Counted from the stretch's first letter, positions 24,090 to 32,636 are shown. The stretch: DNA of 64,000 nt from Vescimonas coprocola (GCF_018408575.1 NZ_AP023418.1:310001-374000), one strand, 5' to 3'. Numbers and translations are program-made. Notes: generated from the sequence alone by a model not told the origin.

Positions 24090-24887
24090 ATGACCGAGAC
24101 AAAGCACCGCCGGCCCGCCCGCCGCACACTGGCACACGGGCAGCCTCTGCGCCGCCCGATGGCCCGCCGCACGCCGCAGCGCAGGCCCACCGCAGGCCAG
24201 AGGCCCCGCCCCGCCGTGGGCCGCCTGTGGCAACTGGTGGTGTGCGGAGCGCTGCTGCTGGGGGTGGTGGCCATAAAGCTGACGGCCCCGGACACGCTGG
24301 AGCCTTACCGTCAGAGACTCTTGATGCTGATGGGCGGCGACACAGATTTTACGGCGGCCTTTTCGGCCGTAGGTCACGCCTTTGACGGCTCTCTGACCGG
24401 AGCACTGGACGACGCCTACACGGCGGTGTTCGGCCCCCGGCAGGCGCAGCCCACCGCAGCCACCTACACGGCGGAGAACACCCCAGAGGACGTGTGCCTG
24501 ACCCAGCAGGTGCTGGGCTTTGCCTACGCCGCCCCGGTGCAGGGGACCGTCACCGACGGCTTCGGATGGCGGGAGAACGCCTTCCACTACGGCACGGACA
24601 TCGCCGCCGACGCCGGGACCGTCATCTCCAGCTTCGCTGACGGCACCGTCACGGCGGTGGGGGACAGCAGCCAACTGGGCAACTATGTGACCGTGTCCCA
24701 CGCCGGGGCCTTTACCACCCTGTATGCCCATTGCAGCCGCATTACTGCCTCCTCCGGCCAGCAGGTGGCGCTGGGCGATCCCATTGCCGAGGTGGGGGAG
24801 ACCGGCAACGCCACTGGCCCGCACCTCCACTTCGCACTCCAGAAGGACACCGTCTATCTGGATCCCGCCTACTATGGCATTGGCTGA
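24090..24887 (+). CDS. M23-family protein, SpoIVFA-like
   Basis: A 265-residue protein; AAAGGAGGGG five bases before ATG 24090 sets the start. A very basic 45-residue cytoplasmic head (many R, P and Q) precedes one transmembrane helix at about 48-65. The C-terminal 130 residues are an M23/LytM fold: DGFGWRENAFHYGTDIAAD, then YVTVSHAGAFTTLYAHCSRI and GPHLHFALQKD, with the metal-ligand H and D positions (HxxxD and HxH) kept. The gene overlaps the next, which encodes an M50 protease; this pairing is that of spoIVFA-spoIVFB, whose A protein is also a LytM-like membrane partner that holds the protease inactive. A true endopeptidase role remains possible. Confidence 0.7.
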   Translation: MTETKHRRPARRTLAHGQPLRRPMARRTPQRRPTAGQRPRPAVGRLWQLVVCGALLLGVVAIKLTAPDTLEPYRQRLLMLMGGDTDFTAAFSAVGHAFDGSLTGALDDAYTAVFGPRQAQPTAATYTAENTPEDVCLTQQVLGFAYAAPVQGTVTDGFGWRENAFHYGTDIAADAGTVISSFADGTVTAVGDSSQLGNYVTVSHAGAFTTLYAHCSRITASSGQQVALGDPIAEVGETGNATGPHLHFALQKDTVYLDPAYYGIG

Positions 24888-25473
24888 GCGCCTGCGGATC
24901 TCGCCGGGGGTGCCGCTGCTGCTGGCGGCCTTCGTGTGGCTGGCCTCCCCACTGCTGCTGGGGGCTATCCTGTCGGCGGCGGTGTGCCATGAGCTGGGCC
25001 ACTGGCTGGTGCTGCGAAGGGTAGGAGGCCGGATCCAAAGACTGCATATCACCGTGTTCGGCGCCGAGATGCAGGTGGATGACCGCCGCATCTCCTACGG
25101 CGGCGAGCTGCTGACCGCCGCCGCAGGCCCGGTGAGCAATCTGCTGCTGGCGGCGGCCATGGGCCTTCTGGGCCGGTGGTGGGAGCCGCTGTATCTCTTT
25201 GCCGGGGCGCAGCTGGTACTGGGGGCCTTCAACCTGCTGCCTGCCCTGCCGCTGGATGGCGGCCGTATCCTGTGGCTGGCGCTGGCGTGGCTGACGGAGC
25301 CCTATACCGCCCAGCGGGTGCTGTCGGCGGTGAGCCTTGCGGTGTCGCTGGCGCTGCTGCTGGGTGGCGGATGGTTCATCTGGCGGCAGGGCGGCAGCCC
25401 CTTTTTGCTGGTGGGGGCCGTGGGGCTGACCGGATGGAATCTGCGGGAAATAAAGCTTGCCAAAGGGGGATAA
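24874..25473 (+). CDS. M50 site-2 metalloprotease, SpoIVFB-like
   Basis: A 199-residue polytopic protein starting at ATG 24874, 14 bases inside the previous gene. The zinc motif HELGH lies at residues 39-43 within a membrane helix, and the third ligand motif is NLLPALPLDGGRI (about 125-137). Size, compact shape and position beside an M23 membrane gene fit SpoIVFB, which removes the pro-sequence of sigma-K in the mother cell. There is no CBS domain at the C-terminus, unlike Bacillus SpoIVFB. Other small S2P proteases share the fold, so the substrate is inferred from the pro-sigma-K gene in the same window. Confidence 0.75.
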   Translation: MALAERLRISPGVPLLLAAFVWLASPLLLGAILSAAVCHELGHWLVLRRVGGRIQRLHITVFGAEMQVDDRRISYGGELLTAAAGPVSNLLLAAAMGLLGRWWEPLYLFAGAQLVLGAFNLLPALPLDGGRILWLALAWLTEPYTAQRVLSAVSLAVSLALLLGGGWFIWRQGGSPFLLVGAVGLTGWNLREIKLAKGG

Positions 25474-25519
25474 AACGGGTAAAATAAGATGTTAAACCAA
25501 AGAATACAGGAGATATACT

Positions 25520-27352
25520 GTGGATAAACGATTGGAACGTATTCTGCCACGAGTGCAGAAGCCTGCCCGTTATGTGGGCGGGGAATATAATGCTGTGAAA
25601 AAGGACCCGGCGCAGGTGGACACCCGCATCGCCTTCTGCTTCCCGGACACCTACGAGATCGGAATGTCCAATCTGGGGATGCGGATCCTCTACGGCGTCA
25701 TGAACAACATGGACGGTGTATGGTGCCAGCGGGTCTTTGCCCCTTGGGGGGACATGGAGGAGGAGATGCGCCGGGCCGGGATGCCCCTGTTTGCCCTGGA
25801 GTCCGGGGAGCCTATCACGGACTTTGATATCGTGGCCTTTTCCGTGGGCTATGAGATGGCCTTTCCTGCCATTCTGAATATGCTGGATCTGGCGGGCATC
25901 CCCATCCATAGCGCAGAGCGCACCGGTCTGACGCCGCTGGTCATCGCCGGCGGCACCGCCATGTATAATGCCGAGCCCATTGCCGACTTCATCGATCTGG
26001 TGAGTCTGGGGGAGGGAGAGGACATCACCGTGGAGTTGGTGGAGCTGCACCGCAAGGCCCGCCGGGAGGGCTGGAGCAAGACGCAGTTTCTCCGTGCGGC
26101 GGCCCAGCTGCCGGGCATCTACGTCCCCAGTCTGTACGAGGTGACGTATCATGACGACGGCACCGTGGCGGAGATCACGCCGCTGGAGGGCGCTCCGACG
26201 GTGGTCACCAAGCGTATCGTCCACGATATGGACAAGGCCTTTTTCCCCACTCAGACCATCGTCCCCTCCACGGAGATCGTGCAGGATCGGGTGATGCTGG
26301 AGCTGTTCCGGGGCTGCATCCGGGGCTGCCGGTTCTGTCAGGCGGGGTATGTGTACCGTCCGGTCCGCAACCGCAGCGAGGCCCTGTGCGCCCAGTACGC
26401 CGTGGAGAGCTGCGACGGCTCCGGGTATCAGGAGGTGACGCTGTCCAGCCTCTCCACCAGCGACTACCCGCCCCTGACCCAGCTGTGCGACCAGCTGGAG
26501 GATTTCTGTCAGCAGCGCCATGTGAATCTGTCCCTGCCCAGTCTGCGGGCGGACAACTTCTCCATGAACCTGATGGAGCGGCTGGCCAAGGGCCGCAAGA
26601 GCGGCCTGACCTTCGCCCCGGAGGCCGGTACCCAGCGGCTGCGGGATGTCATCAACAAAAATGTCACCCAGGAGGATCTGCTTCAGTCCTGCCGCACGGC
26701 CTTTGCCGGGGGCTATAACGCCGTGAAGCTGTACTTCATGCTGGGCTTGCCCACGGAGACCGATGAGGACGTGCTGGGCATTGCCGATCTGGCGGCCCGT
26801 GTCATGCATACATGGCGGGAGAGCGCCAGCAATAAAAACCGGGGCGTCCGCATCACCGTCTCCACATCGTGGTTCGTTCCCAAGCCCCATACGGCCTTTC
26901 AGTGGGAGCCGCAGATCTCCAAGGAGGAGTATGAGCGGCGGGTGGCCTTGCTGCGGGAGGCCATCAAGACCAAAACCGTCACCTATAACTGGCACGACTC
27001 CGACACCAGCTTTCTGGAGGCTGTGCTGGCCCGTGGCGACCGCCGGATGTGCAAGGTGTTGGAGACGGCGTGGCGCAAGGGCTCCAAGCTGGATGCATGG
27101 GAGGAGTATTTCTCGCTGGACCGCTGGCTGGAGGCCTTTGAGGAGTGCGGGCTGGATCCCCACTTCTACGCCAACCGTACCCGTTCACTGGATGAAAAGA
27201 TGCCCTGGGACATGATCTCCAGCGGCGTTACCACGGCATACCTCCGCCGGGAGCGGGAGCGTGCCTTTGCCGGGGTCACCACCCCAGACTGCCGCACCCA
27301 CTGCAACGGCTGCGGCGCCAATCGACTGGTAGGAGGGAAGTGCGATGTCTAA
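25520..27352 (+). CDS. B12-binding-type radical SAM protein (TIGR03960-like)
   Basis: A 610-residue protein starting at GTG 25520 with AGGAG upstream. The N-terminal half resembles a degenerate cobalamin-binding domain; the radical SAM cluster motif is RGCIRGCRFCQAGYVYRPVR (CxxxCxxC, about residue 261). The C-terminus carries a Cys pair in DCRTHCNGCGANRL. It is always found with a DUF2344 protein, which here overlaps it by eight bases. In several Clostridia the pair precedes rng-rplU-rpmA, which suggests a link to RNA or ribosome modification, but no reaction is established. Confidence 0.88.
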   Translation: MDKRLERILPRVQKPARYVGGEYNAVKKDPAQVDTRIAFCFPDTYEIGMSNLGMRILYGVMNNMDGVWCQRVFAPWGDMEEEMRRAGMPLFALESGEPITDFDIVAFSVGYEMAFPAILNMLDLAGIPIHSAERTGLTPLVIAGGTAMYNAEPIADFIDLVSLGEGEDITVELVELHRKARREGWSKTQFLRAAAQLPGIYVPSLYEVTYHDDGTVAEITPLEGAPTVVTKRIVHDMDKAFFPTQTIVPSTEIVQDRVMLELFRGCIRGCRFCQAGYVYRPVRNRSEALCAQYAVESCDGSGYQEVTLSSLSTSDYPPLTQLCDQLEDFCQQRHVNLSLPSLRADNFSMNLMERLAKGRKSGLTFAPEAGTQRLRDVINKNVTQEDLLQSCRTAFAGGYNAVKLYFMLGLPTETDEDVLGIADLAARVMHTWRESASNKNRGVRITVSTSWFVPKPHTAFQWEPQISKEEYERRVALLREAIKTKTVTYNWHDSDTSFLEAVLARGDRRMCKVLETAWRKGSKLDAWEEYFSLDRWLEAFEECGLDPHFYANRTRSLDEKMPWDMISSGVTTAYLRRERERAFAGVTTPDCRTHCNGCGANRLVGGKCDV

Positions 27353-28007
27353 GCTGCGGCTTCTGTTTGTGAAAGAGGGAACGGCGGCCTATATCTCCCA
27401 TCTGGATCTGCTGCGGACGGTGCAGCGGGCCTTTCCCCGGACGGAGCTGGAGATCAAGCACTCTCAGGGCTTCCATCCCCATCCCATCATCTCCATTGTG
27501 CTGCCCCTGCCGGTGGCCCAGTCCAGCGACTGCGAGCTGCTGGACTTCGAGGTGACGCAGGATACCGACGGCAGCGGCATTGCCGAAAAGCTCAACGAGG
27601 GCCTGCCGGAGGGGCTGCGGGTGCTGGATTGCTACGAGGCCAAGCGTCCGGTGCGGGAGCTGGCGTATCTGCGGGCGGACATGGAGATGGAGTATGACCA
27701 CGGTGTACCGGAGGGCGCCGCAGAGGCGCTTATGGAGCTGTTTCACCGCCCGGAGCTGCTGATCGAAAAGCGCACCAAGCGCAAGCAGCTGGCGGAGGTG
27801 GATATCGCCCCCATGATCCGGAGCATCGCCTTTGCGGAGGAGAAGGATCTTCTCCGGGCGGCGGTAACGGTCCGGGCGCAGAACCCCGGCCTGAACCCCC
27901 AGCTGCTGGAAAAGGCTATCGCCCGCTACCGGCCGGATCTGTCCCCGGACTTTGTTCGGGTCCGCCGCCGGGAGCTGCTGGACGAGGCAGGGGAAATTTT
28001 CCGGTAG
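27345..28007 (+). CDS. DUF2344 radical-SAM-associated protein (TIGR03936-like)
   Basis: A 220-residue protein opening KLRLLFVKEGTAAYISHLDL and containing KHSQGFHPHPIISIVLPLPV, the signature region of the family. It is the fixed partner of the preceding radical SAM protein and may present its substrate. The ATG lies inside the 3' end of that gene, within a GGAGGGAAG ribosome binding context. Confidence 0.87.
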   Translation: MSKLRLLFVKEGTAAYISHLDLLRTVQRAFPRTELEIKHSQGFHPHPIISIVLPLPVAQSSDCELLDFEVTQDTDGSGIAEKLNEGLPEGLRVLDCYEAKRPVRELAYLRADMEMEYDHGVPEGAAEALMELFHRPELLIEKRTKRKQLAEVDIAPMIRSIAFAEEKDLLRAAVTVRAQNPGLNPQLLEKAIARYRPDLSPDFVRVRRRELLDEAGEIFR

Positions 28008-28113
28008 AAAAACCGTACCACCCGGAGGGATGCTTTTTCCCTCCGGGCGTGATTTTGCCCGTAAAAATGGACGGATTGCGGACACATTGTGGACGCATAA
28101 GTGGACGTTTTGA

Positions 28114-28142
28114 TGGACAGCTCCGGTACTTTTTGGTACAAT
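28114..28142 (+). promoter_or_regulatory. Promoter of the small secreted protein gene
   Basis: TGGACA (28114-28119), 17-base spacer, TACAAT (28137-28142). Confidence 0.5.
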
Positions 28143-28172
28143 GGGGACAGAGAAACAAAAGAGGATGCCCTG

Positions 28173-28586
28173 ATGAAGCGACGGCCCTTGATTTTGCTGA
28201 CCCTGACGACATTGGCCACCATGGTGTTCTGTCTCCTGTGGCAAGGAGCACGGCGGGACCATTCAGACCTTGTGACGCTGGCCCGCTCCGGAGCGGCGGA
28301 GACCTGTACCCGCTTTTCGGACTATCAGGTCCACGGGGATGATGGCGATTACTGGGGCGGCGTGGCTGCTTTCCGAACCTTCCAGCAGGCCTGCGCCCTT
28401 TTGCCGGAGCAGGGGAGCGATGCCGTATGCAGCGCCGTTTACGGGCAGCTGCTGCACCCGGATGGAGCCAAGGCCCATCTGCCGGAGATCATCGCCGTCA
28501 TGGAACCTCTGGCCCAAGACCCCACGGACGCATCCGCCCGGCTGCGGCTGTATGAGCTGCGGGACCTTTTGCAGAAGGGCGAGTGA
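28173..28586 (+). CDS. Small membrane-anchored or secreted protein of unknown function
   Basis: A 137-residue protein from ATG 28173 (GAGG eight bases upstream); the longer frame to 28101 has no ribosome binding site. The N-terminus KRRPLILLTLTTLATMVFCL is a signal anchor. The rest is helical, with two lone Cys residues (about 42 and 68, plus 83), which could form a disulfide outside the cell. It recalls in shape the DUF4363-type protein at 59238, but I see no clear sequence match. A tandem repeat follows its stop codon. Confidence 0.65.
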   Translation: MKRRPLILLTLTTLATMVFCLLWQGARRDHSDLVTLARSGAAETCTRFSDYQVHGDDGDYWGGVAAFRTFQQACALLPEQGSDAVCSAVYGQLLHPDGAKAHLPEIIAVMEPLAQDPTDASARLRLYELRDLLQKGE

Positions 28587-28593
28587 TTTTCAG

Positions 28594-28653
28594 CCGTATC
28601 ATGCTGGCGTACACCGTATCATGCTGGCGTACACCGTATCATGCTGGCGTACA
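28594..28653. repeat. Three perfect tandem copies of a 20-bp unit
   Basis: Units at 28594-28613, 28614-28633 and 28634-28653 are identical (each starts ccgtatcatg). They begin eight bases after a stop codon and lie upstream of the rplS promoter. Perfect identity suggests recent expansion. Confidence 0.95.
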
Positions 28654-28725
28654 TGGATGAACAAGGGGAAATGGGCTTGTTGGAGCCTATTTCGATACTT
28701 TTTTTGTCAAAACAGGAAATAATGC

Positions 28726-28754
28726 TTGCATTTGGCGGACATCTGTGATATTCT
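28726..28754 (+). promoter_or_regulatory. Promoter of rplS
   Basis: TTGCAT (28726-28731), 17-base spacer, TATTCT (28749-28754). The following leader of about 95 bases has a GGCG/CGCC pairing potential and could be an L19 leader, which I cannot confirm. Confidence 0.6.
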
Positions 28755-28857
28755 ATCATGGCATGAAAAGGGCGGTCCTCTGTCGCCGGTGTCCCGAAAA
28801 AGGTGGGACGCCACGGAAATGACGGCATGAACGCCTATAATTTAGGAGGAAAAATCC

Positions 28858-29199
28858 ATGGATCTCATCAAAGCACTGAATGAAAAGCAGCTGCAGAACG
28901 ACGTGCCTCAGGTGGAAGTGGGCGATACTGTCCGTGTCCACGTGAAGGTCAAGGAAGGCGCCCGCGAGCGTGTTCAGGTGTTCGAGGGTACCGTCATCGC
29001 CAAGAAGCACGGCGGCATCGAGGAGACCTTCACCGTCCGTCGTATCTCCTACGGCGTAGGCGTGGAGAAGGTGTTCCCCGTTCACTCTCCCTCTATCGTG
29101 AAGGTGGAGACTGTGCGCCACGGCTATGTCCGTCGTGCCAAGCTCTACTACCTGCGTGACCGTGTCGGCAAGGCCGCCAAGGTTCGGGAGAAGCTGTAA
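28858..29199 (+). CDS. rplS: 50S ribosomal protein L19
   Basis: A 113-residue protein. It contains [40 protein letters not shown] and the closing [12 protein letters not shown], all typical of L19, which lies at the 30S-50S interface. It stands alone here: trmD and rimM, its usual partners, are absent. TAGGAGG is before ATG, and a strong terminator follows. Confidence 0.97.
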   Translation: MDLIKALNEKQLQNDVPQVEVGDTVRVHVKVKEGARERVQVFEGTVIAKKHGGIEETFTVRRISYGVGVEKVFPVHSPSIVKVETVRHGYVRRAKLYYLRDRVGKAAKVREKL

Positions 29200-29238
29200 G
29201 CCATTTTGTGATCCAAGGCCGGGGCATCCCGGCGTGAA

Positions 29239-29271
29239 AAAGAGACGCACCTGCGGGTGCGTCTCTTTTTT
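29239..29271 (+). terminator. Terminator of rplS
   Basis: AAGAGACGCACC-tgc-GGGTGCGTCTCTTTTTT, perfect stem and T run. Confidence 0.95.
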
Positions 29272-29516
29272 ATGCAGTTACGTTTTTGCGCCGACGCACT
29301 TCTATGCCGTCATACTTTTATGCAGTACGCCTCTGTACCGCTTATGCGGCCACTCTTTTGTGCAGTCCTTTCATGCAGTCGTGCTTTTGCGCTGTCATGC
29401 TTTTCTATGCGGACGAAGCCTTTACACGGTCACGCTTTTACGCAGCTGAACCCTTTACGCAGGCACATTTTATGCGGCTGCGCTATTTATGCGGACATGC
29501 TTTTACGCTGTACTGG
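29270..29516. repeat. Degenerate 16-nt tandem repeat array
   Basis: About fifteen to sixteen consecutive units share the pattern TTTTATGCGGTCACGC, with variation in the run of T and in the last six bases. The period is 15 to 17 bases. No reading frame here has a ribosome binding site or a plausible protein. The array lies between the rplS terminator and the 3' end of dinB, so it is flanked by two gene ends. Confidence 0.75.
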
Positions 29517-29600
29517 ATGGAAATGGTTCTCAGGGGAACGGACCTGAGGGCGGAGGTTGGGAGCCTTGGGGATGGCCCTGCCCCTGTGCGGCGCTATGGG

Positions 29601-30818
29601 TCAGTCGTCCCAGCCAGCACGATCCTCCCCCGGTAGGCCGAAGGAGATGGAACCCCGGCCGTATTTTCCACGGATGGCGTCCATGGTGCGCTCCAGCTTC
29701 TCCTGCTTTTCCTGCTGCCGGGAAACCACCGGGGCCTCCAACAGATCCAGCTGCTGGAAGGAGTCGGCGCTGTCGGTGATATACAGGGCGGTGACGGTGA
29801 GCATCCGTACCGGCTCCGGGGCCTTCCACAGCCGCTGGGTCAGTTCCATGGCCGACTGCCAGATGTCCTTCATCAGGTGGGTGGGGGCCGGAAGCCGCAT
29901 CTGCCGGGACACGGTGCGGAACTGGGCGTTTCGCAGGGACACGGACACGCCGCCGCAGTACAGCCCCTGCTGCCGCAGCCGCATGGCCACACTGTCGGAC
30001 AGCACCGCCAGACCACGCTGTACTTCCTCCCAGCGGGTGAGATTTTTGGGGAAGGTGGTGCCGTTTCCCACGGATTTCACCGGCTCCTGCTGGCCCGCCG
30101 GGCGGACGGGGCTGCCGTCCAGTCCGTTGGCGTACTCATGGAGCTGAAGACCCAGCTTTCCCAGCAGCGTCTCCAGCATCTGGGGGGAGCAGGCCGCCAG
30201 CTGGCCGATGGTCTCCACGCCGTACTGGTGCAGCACCCGTCCGGCGGCTCGGCCCACGAACAGCAGGTCCCCCACCGGCAGGGGCCAGACGATATCCTGC
30301 CAGTTTTCCCGGCTGATGACGGTGGTGGCATCGGGCTTTTTATAGTCACTGCCCAGCTTGGCGAACACCTTGTTGAAGGACACGCCCACGGAGATGGTCA
30401 GCCCCAGCTCCTGCCGCAGCCGCCGGCGCAGGGCGTCGGCAATGGTCTTGGGGTCGCCGCCGAAGAGGTGCATACTGCCGGTGATGTCCAGCCAGCTCTC
30501 GTCGATGCCGAAGGGCTCCACCAGATCGGTATACTGCTCATAGATGGCGTTGACCCGCCGGGAGTACTCCCGGTACAGGCCGTGGTGGGGCGGCAGCAGC
30601 ACCAGACCGGGACACTTCTTCTTGGCCTGCCAGATGGTCTCCGCCGTCTGGATGCCCAGCCGCTTGGCAGGCTCGTTCTTGGCCAGAATGATGCCATGGC
30701 GGGAGGCGGGGTCGCCGCAGACAGCGGTGGGAATGTCCCGCAGATCGGGGTGGCTCAGCAGCTCCACCGAGGCAAAAAAGCAGTTCAGATCACAGTGCAA
30801 GATCACCCGGTCGCCCAT
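29601..30818 (-). CDS. dinB: DNA polymerase IV
   Basis: A 405-residue Y-family polymerase. ATG 30818 has AAGGAGG eight bases upstream. Catalytic motifs are HCDLNCFFASVE (first Asp), then the EPFGIDESWLDIT segment with the Asp-Glu pair, and VGVSFNKVFAKLGSDYKKPD. The helix-hairpin-helix region (IGQLAACSPQMLE) and little-finger domain follow. It lacks the C-terminal clamp-binding peptide QLxLF at the very end as far as I can see. It performs translesion synthesis. A TTGTGT/TATAAT promoter lies at 30853-30881. Confidence 0.94.
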   Translation of the reverse strand: MGDRVILHCDLNCFFASVELLSHPDLRDIPTAVCGDPASRHGIILAKNEPAKRLGIQTAETIWQAKKKCPGLVLLPPHHGLYREYSRRVNAIYEQYTDLVEPFGIDESWLDITGSMHLFGGDPKTIADALRRRLRQELGLTISVGVSFNKVFAKLGSDYKKPDATTVISRENWQDIVWPLPVGDLLFVGRAAGRVLHQYGVETIGQLAACSPQMLETLLGKLGLQLHEYANGLDGSPVRPAGQQEPVKSVGNGTTFPKNLTRWEEVQRGLAVLSDSVAMRLRQQGLYCGGVSVSLRNAQFRTVSRQMRLPAPTHLMKDIWQSAMELTQRLWKAPEPVRMLTVTALYITDSADSFQQLDLLEAPVVSRQQEKQEKLERTMDAIRGKYGRGSISFGLPGEDRAGWDD

Positions 30819-30882
30819 GCGGCACACCTCCTTAGACTCAATCGTTTGTTCTATTATATCATGGCTTGCACCGTCACACAAG

Positions 30883-30922
30883 AGAAAAACGCAGTCCCCT
30901 GAGAGAACGGAGGACTGCGTTT
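30883..30922 (-). terminator. Terminator of ribU
   Basis: On the minus strand AACGCAGTCC and GGACTGCGTT enclose a 13-base loop and are followed by TTTCTC. Confidence 0.75.
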
Positions 30923-30936
30923 CGGGCTTACGGATG

Positions 30937-31542
30937 TTATTTGTGCAGCAGGGGGGACAGGGGCTTGTAGATGAGGAGGCAGATGCCCACATTCAGCAGC
31001 CCCTTGCACAGGGTAAAGGGAACGTTGAACACCACCAGGCAGTTCAGCAGCGCATTGCCGGTAGGGACGTGGGCGATGGAGCCCATGATGGCCTCATACA
31101 TCCCGACGATGCCCGCCATGGGCAGACCGTAGAGGACCTCGTAGGCCGGGTAGACCACAAAATAGTTGGAGGGCAGGCTCACCAGCGCCATCAGCACGGC
31201 GCCCAGCAGGGAGCCCCACAGGGCCGATTTGCGGCTCTTATGCCGCCGGTACACAAGGCCCGCCACCAGCACGAACACGCTGCCCAGCAGGAAGTTGCTG
31301 AGCTCGCCTACGCCGGCGCTGGAGCCGAAGGGCAGGTGCAGCAGATTCTTCACCAACTGGATCACCACGCCGTACACAGGTCCCAGCGAGAAGGTACCCA
31401 GCAGGGCAGGCAGATCCGATAGGTCCAGCTTCACGAAGGAGGGGATCAGGGGGATGGAGAACTCGATGAACTGGAGGACAAAGGCCACGGCGCACAGCAT
31501 GGCGGCCACGGCGATGTGATGGGTCTTTTGCTTTTGAGTCAT
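30937..31542 (-). CDS. ribU: Riboflavin ECF transporter, substrate-binding S component
   Basis: A 201-residue membrane protein with about six helices. The N-terminus HHIAVAAMLCAVAFVLQFIEF and the LDLSDLPALLGTFSLGPVYG segment are those of RibU. It captures riboflavin and works with a shared energising module (EcfA1A2T) encoded elsewhere. The FMN riboswitch immediately upstream confirms the substrate class. Confidence 0.93.
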   Translation of the reverse strand: MTQKQKTHHIAVAAMLCAVAFVLQFIEFSIPLIPSFVKLDLSDLPALLGTFSLGPVYGVVIQLVKNLLHLPFGSSAGVGELSNFLLGSVFVLVAGLVYRRHKSRKSALWGSLLGAVLMALVSLPSNYFVVYPAYEVLYGLPMAGIVGMYEAIMGSIAHVPTGNALLNCLVVFNVPFTLCKGLLNVGICLLIYKPLSPLLHK

Positions 31543-31640
31543 AAAAAAATACTCCCTTTTGATGTAGTAAACCCCCGGAAAGGCTTGCCTTCCAAGGTGT
31601 ACGCATCAAAAAAGAGCATCACGAAAATGCCATACACGCC

Positions 31641-31750
31641 TTCTCTCATCCAGACTATACTGTCGGTACCGGGATCGCACCGGTTCATGCAGCTTGCACC
31701 GCTTGCGGACTATACCGCCGGTGGGGAATCACACCCCGCCTCGAAGACAG
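31641..31750 (-). promoter_or_regulatory. FMN riboswitch
   Basis: Read on the minus strand, the conserved core is present in order: the GGTGTGATTCCCCACCGGCGG segment without its last base, then AGTCCGC, CGGTGCGATCCCGGTACCGA (20 bases), and CAGTATAGTCTGGATGAGAG. High FMN should shut off ribU. Promoter TTGCTT/TATACT with a 17-base spacer lies at 31802-31774. Confidence 0.95.
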
Positions 31751-31773
31751 CTATTCGGTTGTTTCCGAAGGAT

Positions 31774-31802
31774 AGTATACGACATCCTGCGGCAAAAAGC
31801 AA
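31774..31802 (-). promoter_or_regulatory. Promoter of the FMN riboswitch-ribU unit
   Basis: TTGCTT (31802-31797), 17-base spacer, TATACT (31779-31774). Confidence 0.65.
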
Positions 31803-31861
31803 CCCCCTGATTTGCAAATTAGACAAACAGAAAATATTTATCGTAAATCAATAAAAAATAG

Positions 31862-31890
31862 TTGACAAACAGAAATGATGCTGCTATGAT
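31862..31890 (+). promoter_or_regulatory. Promoter of the DUF2975-XRE pair
   Basis: TTGACA (31862-31867), 17-base spacer, TATGAT (31885-31890), divergent from the ribU promoter. Confidence 0.85.
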
Positions 31891-31918
31891 AGGTACAACA
31901 ACGAAAGGAGTGAGCCTC

Positions 31919-32404
31919 ATGAAGACCAAAACCATGACGAACCTGCTGCGACTGGTGCTGATAGCGGCAGCGGCGCTGTGCGGTGTATTTTTCTTCTTGT
32001 GTCTGCCTTCTTATGGGCAGGAGATCGTGCAGGCGGATCCGGAGTTTGCGTGGGCCTACTGGCCGTGCCTGGTGTGGGCGTGGCTGTTTGCGCTGCCCAT
32101 CTTCGGGGCGATGATTCCCGGATGGCGCATCTTCGGCAGCATCAGCGCCCCCGGCGGAGCTTTTACCCGGAAGAATTCCCGTGATATGCAGAGGATCTCT
32201 GTGCTGGCTTTTGCTGATGCGCTGGTCTTTCCGGCGGGGATGCTTACCATAGGCATTATGGGGGCGGGCAGCGCCCCGCTGACCATTGTGATTACGCCCA
32301 TGGTGGTGTTCTGCTGTGCGGCGGTGGGGGTCGTGTGCTATGTGCTCAGCCGTCTCATCGGGGACGCCGCCGCTCTCCGTGAGGAGAACGACATGACCAT
32401 TTAA
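31919..32404 (+). CDS. DUF2975-type four-helix membrane protein
   Basis: A 161-residue protein from ATG 31919 (AAAGGAG eight bases upstream; the longer frame begins inside the promoter). Four hydrophobic segments at about residues 7-27, 43-65, 93-115 and 120-142 are separated by short loops. The arrangement, followed 12 bases later by a small XRE regulator, is that of DUF2975/YozG-like pairs common in Firmicutes. The role is unknown; the pair may sense membrane or metabolite stress. Confidence 0.7.
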   Translation: MKTKTMTNLLRLVLIAAAALCGVFFFLCLPSYGQEIVQADPEFAWAYWPCLVWAWLFALPIFGAMIPGWRIFGSISAPGGAFTRKNSRDMQRISVLAFADALVFPAGMLTIGIMGAGSAPLTIVITPMVVFCCAAVGVVCYVLSRLIGDAAALREENDMTI

Positions 32405-32416
32405 GGAGGGCGGAGC

Positions 32417-32629
32417 ATGATCGTATTCAACATTGATGTGATGCTGGCCCGGCGGAAAATGAGTCTGACGGAGCTGTCGGAGCGGGTGGGCATCACCATG
32501 GCCAATCTCTCCATTCTGAAAACCGGCAAGGCCAAGGCGGTGCGGGTGGAGACGCTGAACAAGCTCTGCCACGCTTTGGACTGTCAGCCCGGCGATCTGT
32601 TGGAGTACCGGCCGGACGAGGAAGCCTGA
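32417..32629 (+). CDS. Small XRE-family regulator (YozG-like)
   Basis: A 70-residue protein that is all DNA-binding domain: VMLARRKMSLTELSERVGIT forms the first helices, then ANLSILKTGKAKAVRVETLNKLCHALDC. It ends shortly after the GDLLEY that typifies these regulators. It probably regulates its own promoter and the membrane partner just upstream. Confidence 0.88.
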   Translation: MIVFNIDVMLARRKMSLTELSERVGITMANLSILKTGKAKAVRVETLNKLCHALDCQPGDLLEYRPDEEA

Positions 32630-32636
32630 AGAAAGT

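Noticed and set aside
29270-29516. CRISPR array
   Set aside because: Units of 15-17 bases are contiguous and degenerate, with no repeat-spacer alternation and no cas genes.
29257-29636. Cys-rich small proteins in the repeat array
   Set aside because: The frames are by-products of the 16-nt repeat and have no ribosome binding site.
30819-30852. LexA box upstream of dinB
   Set aside because: Only a half site (GAAC) is visible and the second half does not match.
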